Origin: Phoronis australis
Lineage: Eukaryota; Phoronida; Phoronidae
Length of the DNA stretch: 62,000 bases
NCBI GenBank assembly: GCA_002633005.1
Contig: NMRA01000204.1
Location: 275,645 to 337,644 of the forward strand
Direction: 5' to 3'
Shown: positions 1-13,000 of the stretch, in pieces
How the letters are laid out: every line of letters begins with the position of its first letter
Numbering within the stretch: the stretch's first letter is position 1
Notes under the pieces: model-generated
What the model was told of the DNA's origin: nothing
The model's input: only the letters and a program-made list of their open reading frames with translations
Database searches by the model: none
Made by a program: the position numbers and the translations under genes

Positions 1-98
1 ATTTCACGTTTAAGCGCCCATGTCTGGTTAACCGCCCACCCCCGATGTTTTGGGTTCGCCAATTTAACCGCCCAGGGCGTTAACCCGAACGATTACGG
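1..98 (+). mobile_element. Right end of an inverted-repeat DNA element (rest lies upstream)
   Basis: These 98 bases are nearly the exact reverse complement of 11729-11826, the left end of the element in TRPC intron 1. The end reads ...gttaacccgaacgattacgg and is followed by TA at 99-100, matching the TA that borders the other copy. It contains the gggcggttaacc-type subrepeats of this family. Confidence 0.85.
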
Positions 99-100
99 TA

Positions 101-3100
101 GTTGTCACAGGGAACAGTTGTCGGTGCAAATTGTCTCAGTGTGACTTGCTCCACATTAGTTGCATTTACACAACATTGGATTGCAACCGGGATGATCCTG
201 AGCCATTTACACAAAGACTGTCTGCCCATACTTGCATATTAACAATTCTGAATGTCCAAACCATGTGGAATGCTAGCAATAAGCATAACAGAAGTTTAAG
301 ATCAAAAAACCTACGATCGCCGCACAAATAAAAAGTTCATATTCAATCAACGTTTCGTCTATTCATTAGACATCATCTGTTTGTGTTTTGATGTATAATT
401 GAAACTGGAGCAACTGATCATGCGTTACTTCTTCTACTTCTCAAACCACTGTCAAAAATGGCCGCCGCAGTGTCAACTTGCTTTGTGTCAGTAGTGTTTA
501 CACACACTTGCGCTCGATCAGCTGTGTTAGTTACACCATGACAACTGTTTCCTGTTTAAATGCTGGTATAAGTGAGACAACTTTTATGGCACTTCAAGTG
601 GTTGAAATCAAAAGTTTGCTTCTATGACTGGAACATGGATTTATAGCCACCAACGGTTCATGATACAAGCTACAATTGCGGCACTGCTATTAATTCAAAC
701 TTTCTAATAATTTTGCATTTCTTAAGTGAAAGTTATGCTTTAGTTTGATCGTGTCCCTATATTTTCTCTGATAGTTCGTTCACGTTGAATAAGTTTTTAT
801 GAGTTTACACAACCACAGAAACCTTCAAATAATTTCACAGACTGTGTGTTTAACAAAATGATAATTCATAAAACTTTGTACAACTAGGTTAGGAGGAAAG
901 AATTTGTGCAACAGATCCAAGGGCATTGCTGGGAATCAAGGTCATTACTTATGGTCTGTACCGGATGTTTAATGTGGGTTAATTAATGGTTGGATCCCTT
1001 AATGTTTATGCAAATGCTAGTTCAATTAATTTAAGTGGAGTACTGTTTGGGTTGGTTAAATTCACCACAGAATGTACCTCAGAGCATGTAGGAAGCAATG
1101 GGGATTAAAGAGGGACCCATTAGGGGTCCAAGCCCCTTTACAGACATAACCCAAAAACGCTGTCTACATGCTCCTTATGGCCGTCATCCTAGATCTGCAA
1201 TGATATACTAGATTACCGTAACACCATAGATGTACCAGTCACAACTGCTACCCCAAACTTTCAACTCTTTCACTTTTACCTTCTCTTGCTAGATTATATC
1301 CTCACCGTTAGTGTCTACATTCTTGACTTTTGCTCCTGTTCTTGTCAGCGTGTGTCTATTGTTATGTATTCCAGTTCCCAAGCCAATTTTTCCGACATCA
1401 CAATCACAATGCCAATTCATGAAAAGAATCCTGCAAGTTGACAACCACTCAAGATTGGGCAACTGGACCAGTTTGCTCACCACAGAATTTAATGCTGGTT
1501 CAGATCAAAGACACCATTCTGTTATGGTTAATTAAATCGTCTCAGGCTGCTGATGTTAATGGTCTCTAGATCCAGAGACCTATCATAAACACATTGGGAG
1601 TGACAACAGTATTTTTAAATTTTCGATTTGAAAGTTTGTAAATAGCATATAGATCATGAAAAGCACATGTGATTAGGTTTTTGAATTTTTAAAATTGGAC
1701 AAGAGATGCGACTTTTACAATCTAAAACATTTGTTTATGTTACAATAATATGCCAAATCACCAGGCAGCAGTTGGATTTTGAGGTAAGCCAAGTGTCATC
1801 ACCATGGCAGCAATCTGTTGTTTGGAAACTTTTCCAGAGGTGAGGGGTTCTGAACATGCGAAAACATCTGGCTCCTTTGTTAACTGCCCAGGACAGTCTA
1901 TTGTCCTGTATGACAACAAGCAGGCCTGAATTATCTACTAGGCTTCACTGGGTTACTGAAATCTGGCAGAATAGATTGTCTTAACTTCTGTTGTAGTTGG
2001 GCGATTTTGGTGATTCAAAAACTAAACATGATCAGCATTTGACAAGGAATTCAGTAATGCCATTGGTTTAAGTTTAAATATGTTATAACTTAGCTTTCAT
2101 TTTTAGCAGCACAGCCCAGTCAGGCTGATAGGATCTGATTGGAGATTAGAGCAATTATCGAACAAAAGAGAGCAGGCCCTCACACCATAAATGCCAGAAT
2201 GGAGTTAATCAGTCGTGTAAGATATTGGCTACCAGCATAAACTTCCCAACTTGTTGTTGGGCTATAGAATTGAACAAGTTGGGAGCAACTGGAAAACGCC
2301 ATAACGACACACTAATCTTGGCATGTATCTGCCATGGTTCAAAGTGTTACTAAAACCATTCATCAATGAGTACCAGAGAATGGAAACCTAATACATCTAT
2401 TTATTTATCTATTCCTAAATGTGTTAAAATTATCCTATCATAAGTTTTAGGAGGAAAAAAATTTCTGAGGCCGAAGTGTTTGAATCATCACAAGTTTTAG
2501 TTCAGGATATATCAAATTATTTTAGCCAGTGTTGCTTCCCCCCACATATTTTTGTGTTTCTCATATCACTGAACTCATTGGAGTACGATAAATGAAAGCA
2601 TGACATGATGATGTGTGTTTATAATATGAAGTTATTGATGTGTGTCTGTAACCTTGTCTCGTGGGAGGTCATTGTGTTGATGCATTAAGTTGGATATATT
2701 ATGAGGTAAAATGTTGGAGACAGATCCCATGGGATATTGGTAGAAAGACGTATCCATTGTTCGCTTTGTTTTTTCTTTCTTATAATAAAAATAATGGCAA
2801 GCATTTATCGGTAATGGGCTGATGTGCGCCCAAGGTACGATATCCATGCGACCTGTGTTGTTATATCCAACGAAGATACAACAAAGGAAAACAATAGAAG
2901 CGTGTCGTTGGTGATAACCATGTAACGCGCTTACGCCTGTTGTAGGGATGTAGCAAATTAAACAATACTTTGCGACCACCATAAGACGTCATTTGGCATG
3001 GGTTATATTAACAAACGAACTCTCTGAGGAGTCTAGTTAAGCAGGACTGCATTGAGGAGACCCATGCCCTGGAAGACAGTATTGTACTTCTGCAGATTAT

Positions 3101-3542
3101 GAATCACGAATCACTTGTTATTATGCAAATCCCACTTCTACAATATCATTTTCGTGGTGCTTAACTTTCTGGTAAATTCTGTCTAGATCTAGCGCTTTTT
3201 GGGTTTAACTCTTATGCATTGTACATTGTATTTTTGGTATTAAACATTAAAAAAACAAAAAATCTACATCATAAGCCCTAGCTTTGGAAACACCTCAAAA
3301 ATGCCATTCAGGCATGCGGTTTTAGGCACTAGATTCGTCAGTGTTCATTGCTTAAGTCCTGATGGACTGCTTTTATCACTTTTGACCAGCTGTCATGATT
3401 GGGAATGTGGATCATTTAATTGTCTTCAGGTGGCTTTTGATGTGCACTTAACCCTCTCCTGTATAGTATTTATTGTTGATATAGTATATTATGTTCCATA
3501 ACTGTGGAAGTACGTCAGTTTTGCAATTTCCATTTTTTTCAG
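101..3542. other. No gene recognised; upstream flank or intron of TRPC
   Basis: I see no conserved coding block. The longest open frame (2632-2982, minus strand, 116 codons) resembles nothing I know. A dispersed repeat covers about 1655-2335. If TRPC has an untranslated or short coding first exon it may lie here, but no signal picks it out. Confidence 0.6.
1655..2335 (+). repeat. Dispersed repeat A, copy 1
   Basis: It shares long, well-matched blocks with 20040-20550 on the same strand, for example gagattagagcaattatcga and cccaacttgttgttgggcta, at equal spacing. Its left part also matches 28870-29045 on the opposite strand (ccaggcagcagttgg and ttttgaggtaag blocks). No coding content is seen. 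Confidence 0.85.
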
Positions 3543-4030
3543 CTATCCCTGAGTTTCCAGTGAAACTCTCCGAGGACCCGGAGATCATGGATAAAGTATA
3601 CAAGGAATACCTGCGAAAGTCGGGCAAGCTGTCCCGAATGAACACTATGGACTTAATTGAACAGCTTGACATTCAAGTGGATCAGAACGATCATTACACC
3701 AGTAATGGAGCCATACGCAACAACCAGGAACTGTCCATCGAGGAGAAACAATTCCTATTGGCCGCTGAGCGCGGTGACCTAGGACGCATACGTAGTGTAC
3801 TGGAGGCATCGCAGCTCTACTTAACAGCACTCAATATCAACTGTGTGGATCCTCTGGGTCGGTCGGCATTGTTAATTTCAATAGAGAATGAGAATATCGA
3901 GTTGATGGAACTACTTTTGGCATTTGATGTAGAAGTGGGCGATGCCCTGCTCCACGCTATCAACGAGGAAAATGTGGAAGCCGTTGAGTTACTACTCAAT
4001 CACCAGTCCAACAAAAAGAAAGATATCATG
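3543..4030 (+). CDS. TRPC: TRPC exon 1 (first recognised): ankyrin-type region
   Basis: The exon follows a T-rich tract and AG, and enters with two bases of a split codon, so an upstream exon is implied. ATG at 3587 has a strong context (A at -3, G at +4) and would serve as start if the upstream exon is untranslated. It encodes the ankyrin signature [20 protein letters not shown] and ends in phase 0 at ATG|gtaggt. The frame is also open back to an ATG at 3491, through the presumed splice acceptor. Confidence 0.9.
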
Positions 4031-7000
4031 GTAGGTTTACCAAATTCTTGTGTCCGATTTTTAAAGTCCTGGTTATCTTTGTTGTATTTCTCTTCAAACA
4101 TCTCGATTTTAACCTAACGATTCATCTTGCAATTTACCCTGTTTGAAATCAAACCAAGTGAATGAGCTAGGCCAGTTACATATCATATGAGAAGTAACGG
4201 ACTCAAGATATGTAGAAGCCTAAAAATGTACACACATCTCAGAAATTGAACGGTTTTTATGAAAGTTTCATATACTTTGCTTTATGCATTGTTCATCTGA
4301 AAACTGTGTTTTGAAATGTTTTAAACATGTTTCAATTTATAGATGACATGTTATTAAAAATAGAACTTTCATGGTTTTCATAAAAAGTTGAGTTTTACGT
4401 AGAATGAAAACAAAATCTTTTACATTATAACAGTGTTTGTGTGATTTATCGTGAGCATTTACATTAAGTTTAACTTGTTCATGTTATTGACACCACCTGC
4501 TATCATTGCACCTTTCCTTTTTGCTAAATTTCACTAAAAACATCGTCATGTGACTCCGTTAATCAAATGGCAGAGTGGTAAAAATTCAAAAATCAAATTC
4601 TTCAGTTTTTCTACTTTCAACAAATATATACTTCTATTGACTTAAGTTAAAATCTAGTCTTCATCTATTTTGCTACCCAAAAAGGATCTACACAACCTTA
4701 ACACTTTTGTGAAGGTCTTAATTTGTTTTGGAGTGAAGGATAATGTTCAAGGCTATTTGATTCCTCTTCCAAATTAATGCTGTGGTCATCAAGTGCAATA
4801 TAGATTTACGCAGTCATCCTCGCACACCAGTCTACTCGAGCACACAGTAATAGACACTTACCTAGAATTCATACCAAGGTAGAACGGAGGATGTTAAAAA
4901 TAATGTTGAGCTTATTTTCAAGTAAAATATTAGATAATGCTACTGGACTAATGCCCTCAGAAGTTGAAACCAAACTTGAAGTTCTTGTAAGACTCTCCTG
5001 TTGCGTAGCGTTGTCAGTGTCTGTCTAATGTCTACCACTTTCTTTTCATGAATGTACACAAAGTTGGAGCTATGTTTTTATAACCAAGAGCACTCATTAA
5101 TACAGAAAAGTTTTTGGCTTATATAACAATGAGAGTCCAAAAATGATACCATGTAATGCATCCTAACATACCAGGAAAGACCAACACTCATAATACTGTT
5201 AAAAGAAAAAATGTGTTAAGAAAATCGGATGGCACGAAAAAGTAAAAAAATTATTCCCATTGTAGTCCTTCCTTTATAAATAATGAAAATTATAAGCTCA
5301 GCAATAGATAGATGCATAAATTAATGTACAACTAAATAGATGAATAAATAAACACATGAATAATTTTATGAATAAAATTGAAATTGAATAATTACATACA
5401 TAAATAAATAATTATATAAAAAGTTAGATAAATAAGCCCAGATAAGAAAGGTACATTATATAGAATTGAACTGCTGGACTTTATCACTTCCTGAGCCACT
5501 TACTATGGTAAAAATTCTTCAATTTGGGACAAGACAAATTGCTAAAATGCCGTATTTTTAGTTTTCAGAGGTTCACCACATTTTCGTTAACTAAGTTTTA
5601 TAAAATGTTGTTTGGAGATTCCTGCACCACCCAAACCAAGCTAAAATCAAAGTAAATTTTCTTGAAAAGTTACCTTTGTTGAGAAATTTGATGAAATGAA
5701 ATTTCACCTGTCTGCCATATGGTATCCCAAACTGGAGAATTTATACCTCTTACATTGTTTGTAATCCCTTGAAGTTTCATACTCGAGTCCACGGTTTCAT
5801 CCAAGGAGCATGGTTATCAATCTTCATGACGTGTGTTTCTTTTGCAGTCAGTGGTGAGTGGACATGTCAGTTAGCCTGAACTATTAAAACCATTATTTTT
5901 TAAGTCTAAATTTGAGGTGTTGTTTTAATTATTTTTGTGTCCATTTTTGGCACTCATCTCGCCATCTGTCAGACGCTTAAAGTAATAGTCAAGAACAGGT
6001 TTCGACATTTTGAATACCAACTTTGTCAGTCCACCGAATAACGGGCATCAAACTGTATCTCAAAATCCAGAACTCTGTTAAATGTCTATTTCTGAAAGAT
6101 CATGATGAAATTTTACAAATGTTCTCCTATTCAAATGATCACAACAGTTGTGCAATTTATTTAGCTTTTTAATCAGTTAAGTTTGCGCATCTTCTCATAT
6201 CACTAGTTAGGGGCTGAAAACATAAAGATAGCCATTTTTCAGATATAGCTACAATTACGAATTGTACCCTGTGGTTAAATAGCAATTGAGAAAGTAGTGG
6301 AAAATGTCCTGTGGCCTTGTATCAAGATTTAATGCAGTGTGATTTCGCAAATGATTTTTAGTGGGAAAATTTTATATCTGCATGTTGTCAAATTGCCACT
6401 AACGTGTGGTAGGATAACCAAAGAATTCACATGAAAATGATTGTCCAGTTTTGTAAATTTGTTCGTGGATGAAAGAAATTGTTCTCTTCCCTGTCACCTT
6501 GGACACAAAAATTAGAAACTGGGCCATGCAAAAGACCTCTCACAAGACTTGTGTGAATAATAGGACTCTCCGGACACTCGAGTATCGGTGGTTTGTTAAC
6601 CACAACCACTTTTACAGCCTTCTTTTCGTGCCATTGTAATTACACGTTTTTGTTGTATTTGTTCGTTTTCCGTGGCTGCATGACTATTCTTCCTTCACTG
6701 CCAACAAAAGATTACTGCAAATCCAACGGGAAACTTTGGGTAAACTCGACAAATATCTGTGGATTCGTAATGTTAAATTCTTCACCTTCCAATTGAATAA
6801 CTGGAAAATGTGTGCAAATGGATAAACCCAAGTTCATCGGGTTGATTTTAAACTGAACAGGATCCCCTTTCTTGAAGAAATTTTCAATTATGGTACTTTT
6901 AAACTGTTGAATTTGATAATGTTTCCATAACCATGCACCGCAACGGTTTTGGGCACAAAAAACAACTTGCTTTCTAAATGCCTATGTATTGAGGAGAGAC

Positions 7001-10000
7001 GCTGTTGAGTTTGGTATTGTCTTGACTGTCTCATGATAAAATTAAAAGTAGGATTCACCTCAGCAAGAAGTAATGACCTACCTTGGTCAGATAAATTGTG
7101 CACAGCCTTATATTACTTTGTGGCTTTCCGTTGGTTGTGTTTCACATGAATCCTGTATGCTTTTAACTTAGATATTTTACCAACAGGGTGGTGTGTTTGT
7201 TATAATTGCTGGTGAGGAATACTGTTTGTTCCGTGGCAAGTTACAGATTGAGGTTAAAGAGCAGGATTTGAATTTTAAGAAATTTTAATTCGCTATATGC
7301 ATTAAAGCCAGCTGCTTATATCAAATAACCAAGGCACAGATAAACTCAATTGATTTTTATTTATTTACATGCTGGTTCATTAATTCAAGAACACGAAACA
7401 TTTCTTCAAGGGAACTTGCTCTTTCGGGTTTCCATGCCTGCAAATTAATACTTTTTGTTTACTTAGAGTGGCCACACAGAAGAGATAAGACAAGCTTTAA
7501 TTTTGAGTGTTATCACTTATTAACTTAAGTGACTGAACTCAAGACTGAAATTGAGACTGTATATGATTTGCAGTAGTGATGTGTTTGTTTCTAAGAACGT
7601 TACTCTTTCTTTCTCATCTAAGTTCAAATAAAAAAGGTCAATCAGTGGATTGACTGGTCAGGGGTGTCGAGTTTGATAATGCCCCCTATTGGCAATCTTG
7701 TCTTGGGGTCTGGTGAACAACACCCACTGGAGCAGGTTGGTTCCATTTACAAGGGTTGGAAACAACTGTGCACAGCTGTTGTACTCATGAACATAGCTCC
7801 TTACCACGGCCAGAAACTATTTACTGAACAACTCAAAAACATATGTCTCACCAACCTATTAACACAGCGCTGAACTCACAAAACATGACGTGTCGCCAAA
7901 ACACATTTCAGCTACTTGCAAACTCGTTACCAGACTCAAAAGACACGGCTTTCTCACTGCCGAACATCTGGTGCGTGACTGATGCTCAATGTCCACATGT
8001 CGTGTTAGACGGTCAGTGAGTCATGTACATGAATGATTAACTATGTACGCTAGCCGTGTTCCTATCCTGTAGATGGACCTCTCCAACCTGCTCCAGCTGG
8101 GGTTGCTCACTGCGACCCTTTTATCATGTGTTCTCGACTGTAAGGCAATGAGTGATATCATTTCATAAAAATTTAACATTTGAATGTGTGATTCTTATTT
8201 TTTTCTTTACTTCTTACTCACGAAGCATGCAAACTTGGATTTTGACACGTTACTGAGAAATTAATTGTATGAGGAGCATCAGGCTTGTTTCCATCAATTT
8301 TCATTTGCCCCATGTACGTATAGCTGATACTGCCTACAGTGGCACATACGGTAATAAGTTTTGGCATTTTTCCTCTATATGTCCACTACCAACCAATCAC
8401 TCATTGGATCATCATGAAATTTAGCAGACGTGTTCTTGTCAAGGAGACGCGGCTACTGATACATTTCCATGTTAGGCCACTACTGTTGCACTCCCTATTG
8501 CTCTGCTCCCTACAATATTTTAGTGTTTGTTTTTGGCGTTCACTTCTGTTAGTCTTCCAAACGAGTTAAAGGATTGTCATTAATGAGAGGACGTCTGACT
8601 AAGGTTGATTTTGGACATGCCTCAATGTCCACCATGTTTGGTAAAGGATGGTCATCGTGAAATATATTAAGGGATTGACAGGAGCATGGCTGATATTTAT
8701 TTTCGGACTCAGAGTCCCACTATGCCCTGGAGTGGCAGTTTTAATTTTTGCATTTGCCTCATTATCCACCAGTTGAGTGAATGATCGTCCTGAAATTTGA
8801 CAGACAATTGTTTCTAATGGGATAGCATTTGGCTGATGTGATGAGCATTTTCAGACAAACCTACACTGCTATGCCCTCTGTTGCTTTTTTGACGTGTATT
8901 ACCTTTGGTGATTCTCCTACTAGTTATTACACTCTATCAGTTGGTACACGGCCTTAAAATGCCACGGAGATCCTCAAATAATTTGTACATGTGACGCCGT
9001 GGAGGTAAGTCATACATCACTACTCTTGGATTAACTCTGCTTTAATTTTTAGGCTTTGTGGCAATTTCAATATGTACTAGGATTGTCCACTTTTGGTTGG
9101 CTTACGTATCTCCATAGGCTCAACTTGCACTTCACCAGTGTTGCTTAAAATAATGCCCTCCAATGGATGGAAATCATCAACCCTTATATCTTTACTATTT
9201 TCTATATTCATGGTTGAATATCTGCGGTGCTCTTGTAAAAGTTTTGTTAACATTTTATTTTATGAAATTTTATGAGGTAACATCTTTTCACTGACCTCTT
9301 ACTTTTTCTTGATGTAACGAGTTTTGTCACACATGCATGTCATACAGTGGACGCCAAAAGTAATCAAACAGAATACCATTTCTCTGTCATGACGTGTCAT
9401 TCTAGATACGCCAATGGTGTCAGTTTCGCTGGCACTGACAGCTGTCGTGATGGGGGAAATTACACTTACCGCTTACTCTTAGTGGTCATTTTGTCGACTG
9501 ATTATTTTTGGCGTATACTGTATAAACTATGCACTGACACAGTTTTTCCTTTCAAATGGTTTTCTATTTGATATAAATTGGAGTACTCTCTGCAGTTTCT
9601 TGACAGTTATGATTGATAACCTGCATCATTTCTTTCACTCGCCCACGTTTACTTGTGGCTCATGACTCCACCCAGTCATTTTACTTCGTCTCCACCAAAA
9701 TGAATTGATTTTTATGAATCCACATTTAGTTCTTAATGCGCTTGTGCATCAGAAATTTGTAATGCTTTTTAATCATTCCATAACTGCTTTGCATAATGCG
9801 TTTCCCAAAATAACAGTTATTAATTGACTGAGGAAGCAAAATTACTTTTGAACACTTTAATGTCCAAACCCTCATCCCTAGCCCAGGATTCTTTTAGCTG
9901 CCTTACTCTTGGAAATATATATATATATATATTTTTGTATTGGAATTTTTGTTCTTAATTCACACGAATATTTTTGCTCTCATAGTTTGGAGAAAATATT

Positions 10001-13000
10001 CCACCATAGGTTTGTTTTGTTTCTTTATACATGAAGGACTTCCCTTCTCGATTTGACAACCTTCAGCTCGCCAGTGCAACCTCTGATTTTATTTGGTGAC
10101 CTGATGAATATCCCCAGTAGCCACAATCACATACGTACAATGTTTTTATATCTATAGCCACTATTGCGCACACATTCTAGCATGTGCTCCAAATACCACT
10201 GGAAATAAACAGATGGCAAAAACTGGAAAGGCACATTCATGACTCGTGGACAATGTGCCCTCATTGCTTGCCTTCATCCTTGAGGTAGGAGTCTAGCTTC
10301 AGCGCAATGTTTGGTTTGAAGGGGAAAATAGACGTCACTGAGCGGACGATATACTCTCAATTTTCCGTTCTACCACAAAAACCCTACGTGGGTGTTCCGG
10401 CGGACATTTGCCCAGTTGCCCTAGTTTATCAATTCACATGTCAACCAGGACTTTTACACCTCTGCATATGGCTCTCCTTGTTTTGGCTTGCTCATTTTGT
10501 ATTTGGTGATTTGGGAACTTTGCCAGGTCGCATTTGTCAAGTTGAGGTCTTTTGCTAAACATCGAGAGCCCTGATGTTTGTTCATTTATTTCTGTGTTAT
10601 ACCACCTATGTGTTGAATAGCATTTATCTAGTCTATTTATTTTAGAGTACCCATTACATGCCAATTTTGACAATTCAGAGGTTACTCATAGCCTTTAATT
10701 CTGGTCATTGTAGCGTGAATAAAATTTTACCCATCATTAGAAAGCCTCCTGTTTTACAGTACCCTGTACTTTGTCAATAGAATTGTATAACTGCCCAATT
10801 TGTCAGTAGGATCCTGTTGTGTGGTGTAAATCATTTACCACATTAGCGTTGGTGTCACAGCTGTAAAACACTCTGGTTAAAATTATTTCATGTATCATGG
10901 ACTAAAACTCGAGCTTTTCAGACTGTTTGGCTTCTGTAACGTAATTCCTAAAAAAGTTTAAGTTGAAGAAATACATATTAGGCAAAATAGACGCCTTAGG
11001 TATAGTGCCCGGTTGCATGAAACTGTCCCAAGCATGAAATCAGCTAAGGTCCCTAAATGCCTGTTGCCAGGGACTTGTGAAAACACTGAATGTCTTCTCT
11101 TATACTGTTTTAGTTTCATTACTAAATCAATTTTCAGCTTTGATTCAAAGCACGAGTGATTTTTACGTTGATTAAATTTTCAGTATCATTCAAGATAAGT
11201 CCAGGGATCCTTTGGTTGTCTTTGGTCAAAATTTGCTTGATCAATTGCATTGAAATTATCAGAAACACTTTAACTGATGGTTTTGCATAATGCTGAAACC
11301 TCACACACTCAGGGGACATTATACGACAGAGTAGTGAAGTTTTCTATTTTTCATAAACAAGAAGCAGGACCAAATAAATGCTTTATAAATTGTAAGTTCC
11401 GTGCCATACCGCCTGGCGATGTTTTCAGAATTTGTAGGAATTAGCAATAATGTTACAAGCCGCCTTTGAAAAATGAGAAAGAGATTGATTTTGGCAATTA
11501 GTTTTGTGGGAAATTTGTGACATTTTACTGTAACGATTTCTTTCTTCAGGATCTACTCTCTCGTAAAACACGCCAAAAAATGGCTTGCAATCTTTGTTTT
11601 TCCACCTATCTTGGGGACCAGACACTCTCATTTTTGGACGTGGTCACAAAATTGGATTTTTTTGTTTTTAGTAACAAATTTTTCAATGTAAGTTGAATTC
11701 AGTTTACAAAGATTCCAAAGTTTATATACCGTAAACGTTCGGGTTAACGCCCTGGGCGGTTAAATTGGCAAACCCAAAAAATCGGGGGTGGGCGGTTAAC
11801 CAGACATGGGCGCTTAAACGTGAAATTTCAAGAAATCTAGGGTGGGCGGTTAACCGAACATGGGCACTTATTACGACAGGCAACCGCCCTGGGCGGTTAA
11901 TCTTACCTCGTACTCGGAACGCGTAGCACTTTTCAAAGAGCGTTATCGTCACGTCGCCAGATGACGGGAAAAATGTCATAACAGCGGATGATCCCAACAA
12001 AGATTCTCTTGCCCTCAGATTAGTTATTCACTATTAAATTTACAGAATTGCTGAGTGATTTAATAGCCCCGTGGCGTCCTGCGGTCTTGTTACTTTGCCC
12101 TCTAGAGCGCAGACGACCAGTGACCATGCAGCCTCTACTAGGATTGCAACTATTTCAAGATGTGACCTTGTTAAAGTGCGCGCGTGCAAGCTTCACGTGT
12201 TGCAGAGGTCACAGCGGACATCAAATTTATGGTTACAGTCTCGTACTGAGCTGCCAAGTTCATAGTCTGAGAGCAGTTTTAAAATTAGTAGTAATAAAAG
12301 TTTGAAAAACTTAATTCAAATGTTTTTTGTGTTTGTGATGTTTACAGTCGACACTCCGTGACTCAATGACATTTTCAGCGTATGGTTCTGCGGCTAGCTG
12401 TTTTATCTCGACCGCCCGGCATTGCTCACTTGCCGTTGCACCAAACATGCTCGGCAAAGAACTAGGCCTAAGACAAGAATCGGGGTTAAGCGGCCGTGAG
12501 CCACTCGTCAATCAAGCATAAAATTTCGAGCCACGGCATAAATAAAACGCCACAAAACAGCGATGTTTCAATTCATTCTTAAACGATCACCTTACCAAAC
12601 TTCGTGGTGGAAAAACATTTATTTTTCATGCAAGATGTCCAGATTATCCTATTTATATCACTTGCAATATCGCACTGCGGCACTGTTCGGTCCCGCAGTT
12701 AGCGCGCAATGTCTCAGTCTTCTGACAATCGTGACTTGGAAATGCCTCTTTCAATATGCATGTCGTTTTTATGGCCAAAGATAGTGGCGGGATTCAGCAC
12801 GCACGTAGGGCCTACGTGTGAGTCACCTGTCAATCACGTTGGTGTCAAGGTAACATGCACTGCAAAGTGTGGAACTTGCGCACGTGCACCAAAATGACTA
12901 CAAAGTCAAACATCAAAAGAGAATAGCCCTAAGGAACAAAAACGGGCGTGACAAAATATTTTTAGGCTGTTGTTACAAAAGACCCAGTTCTTTACGATAT

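Larger units (their letters stand above)
4031..11726. other. TRPC intron 1, first part: AT-rich, repeat fragments only
   Basis: No exon or RNA gene is recognised. It holds a degenerate A/T simple repeat, copies of dispersed repeats and an inverted repeat around 7726-8100. A 20-bp (AT)n run is at 9914-9933. Confidence 0.7.

Noticed and set aside
2632-2982. 116-codon minus-strand open frame upstream of TRPC
   Set aside because: No recognisable domain and no conserved wording. A frame of this length can occur by chance in this amount of sequence.
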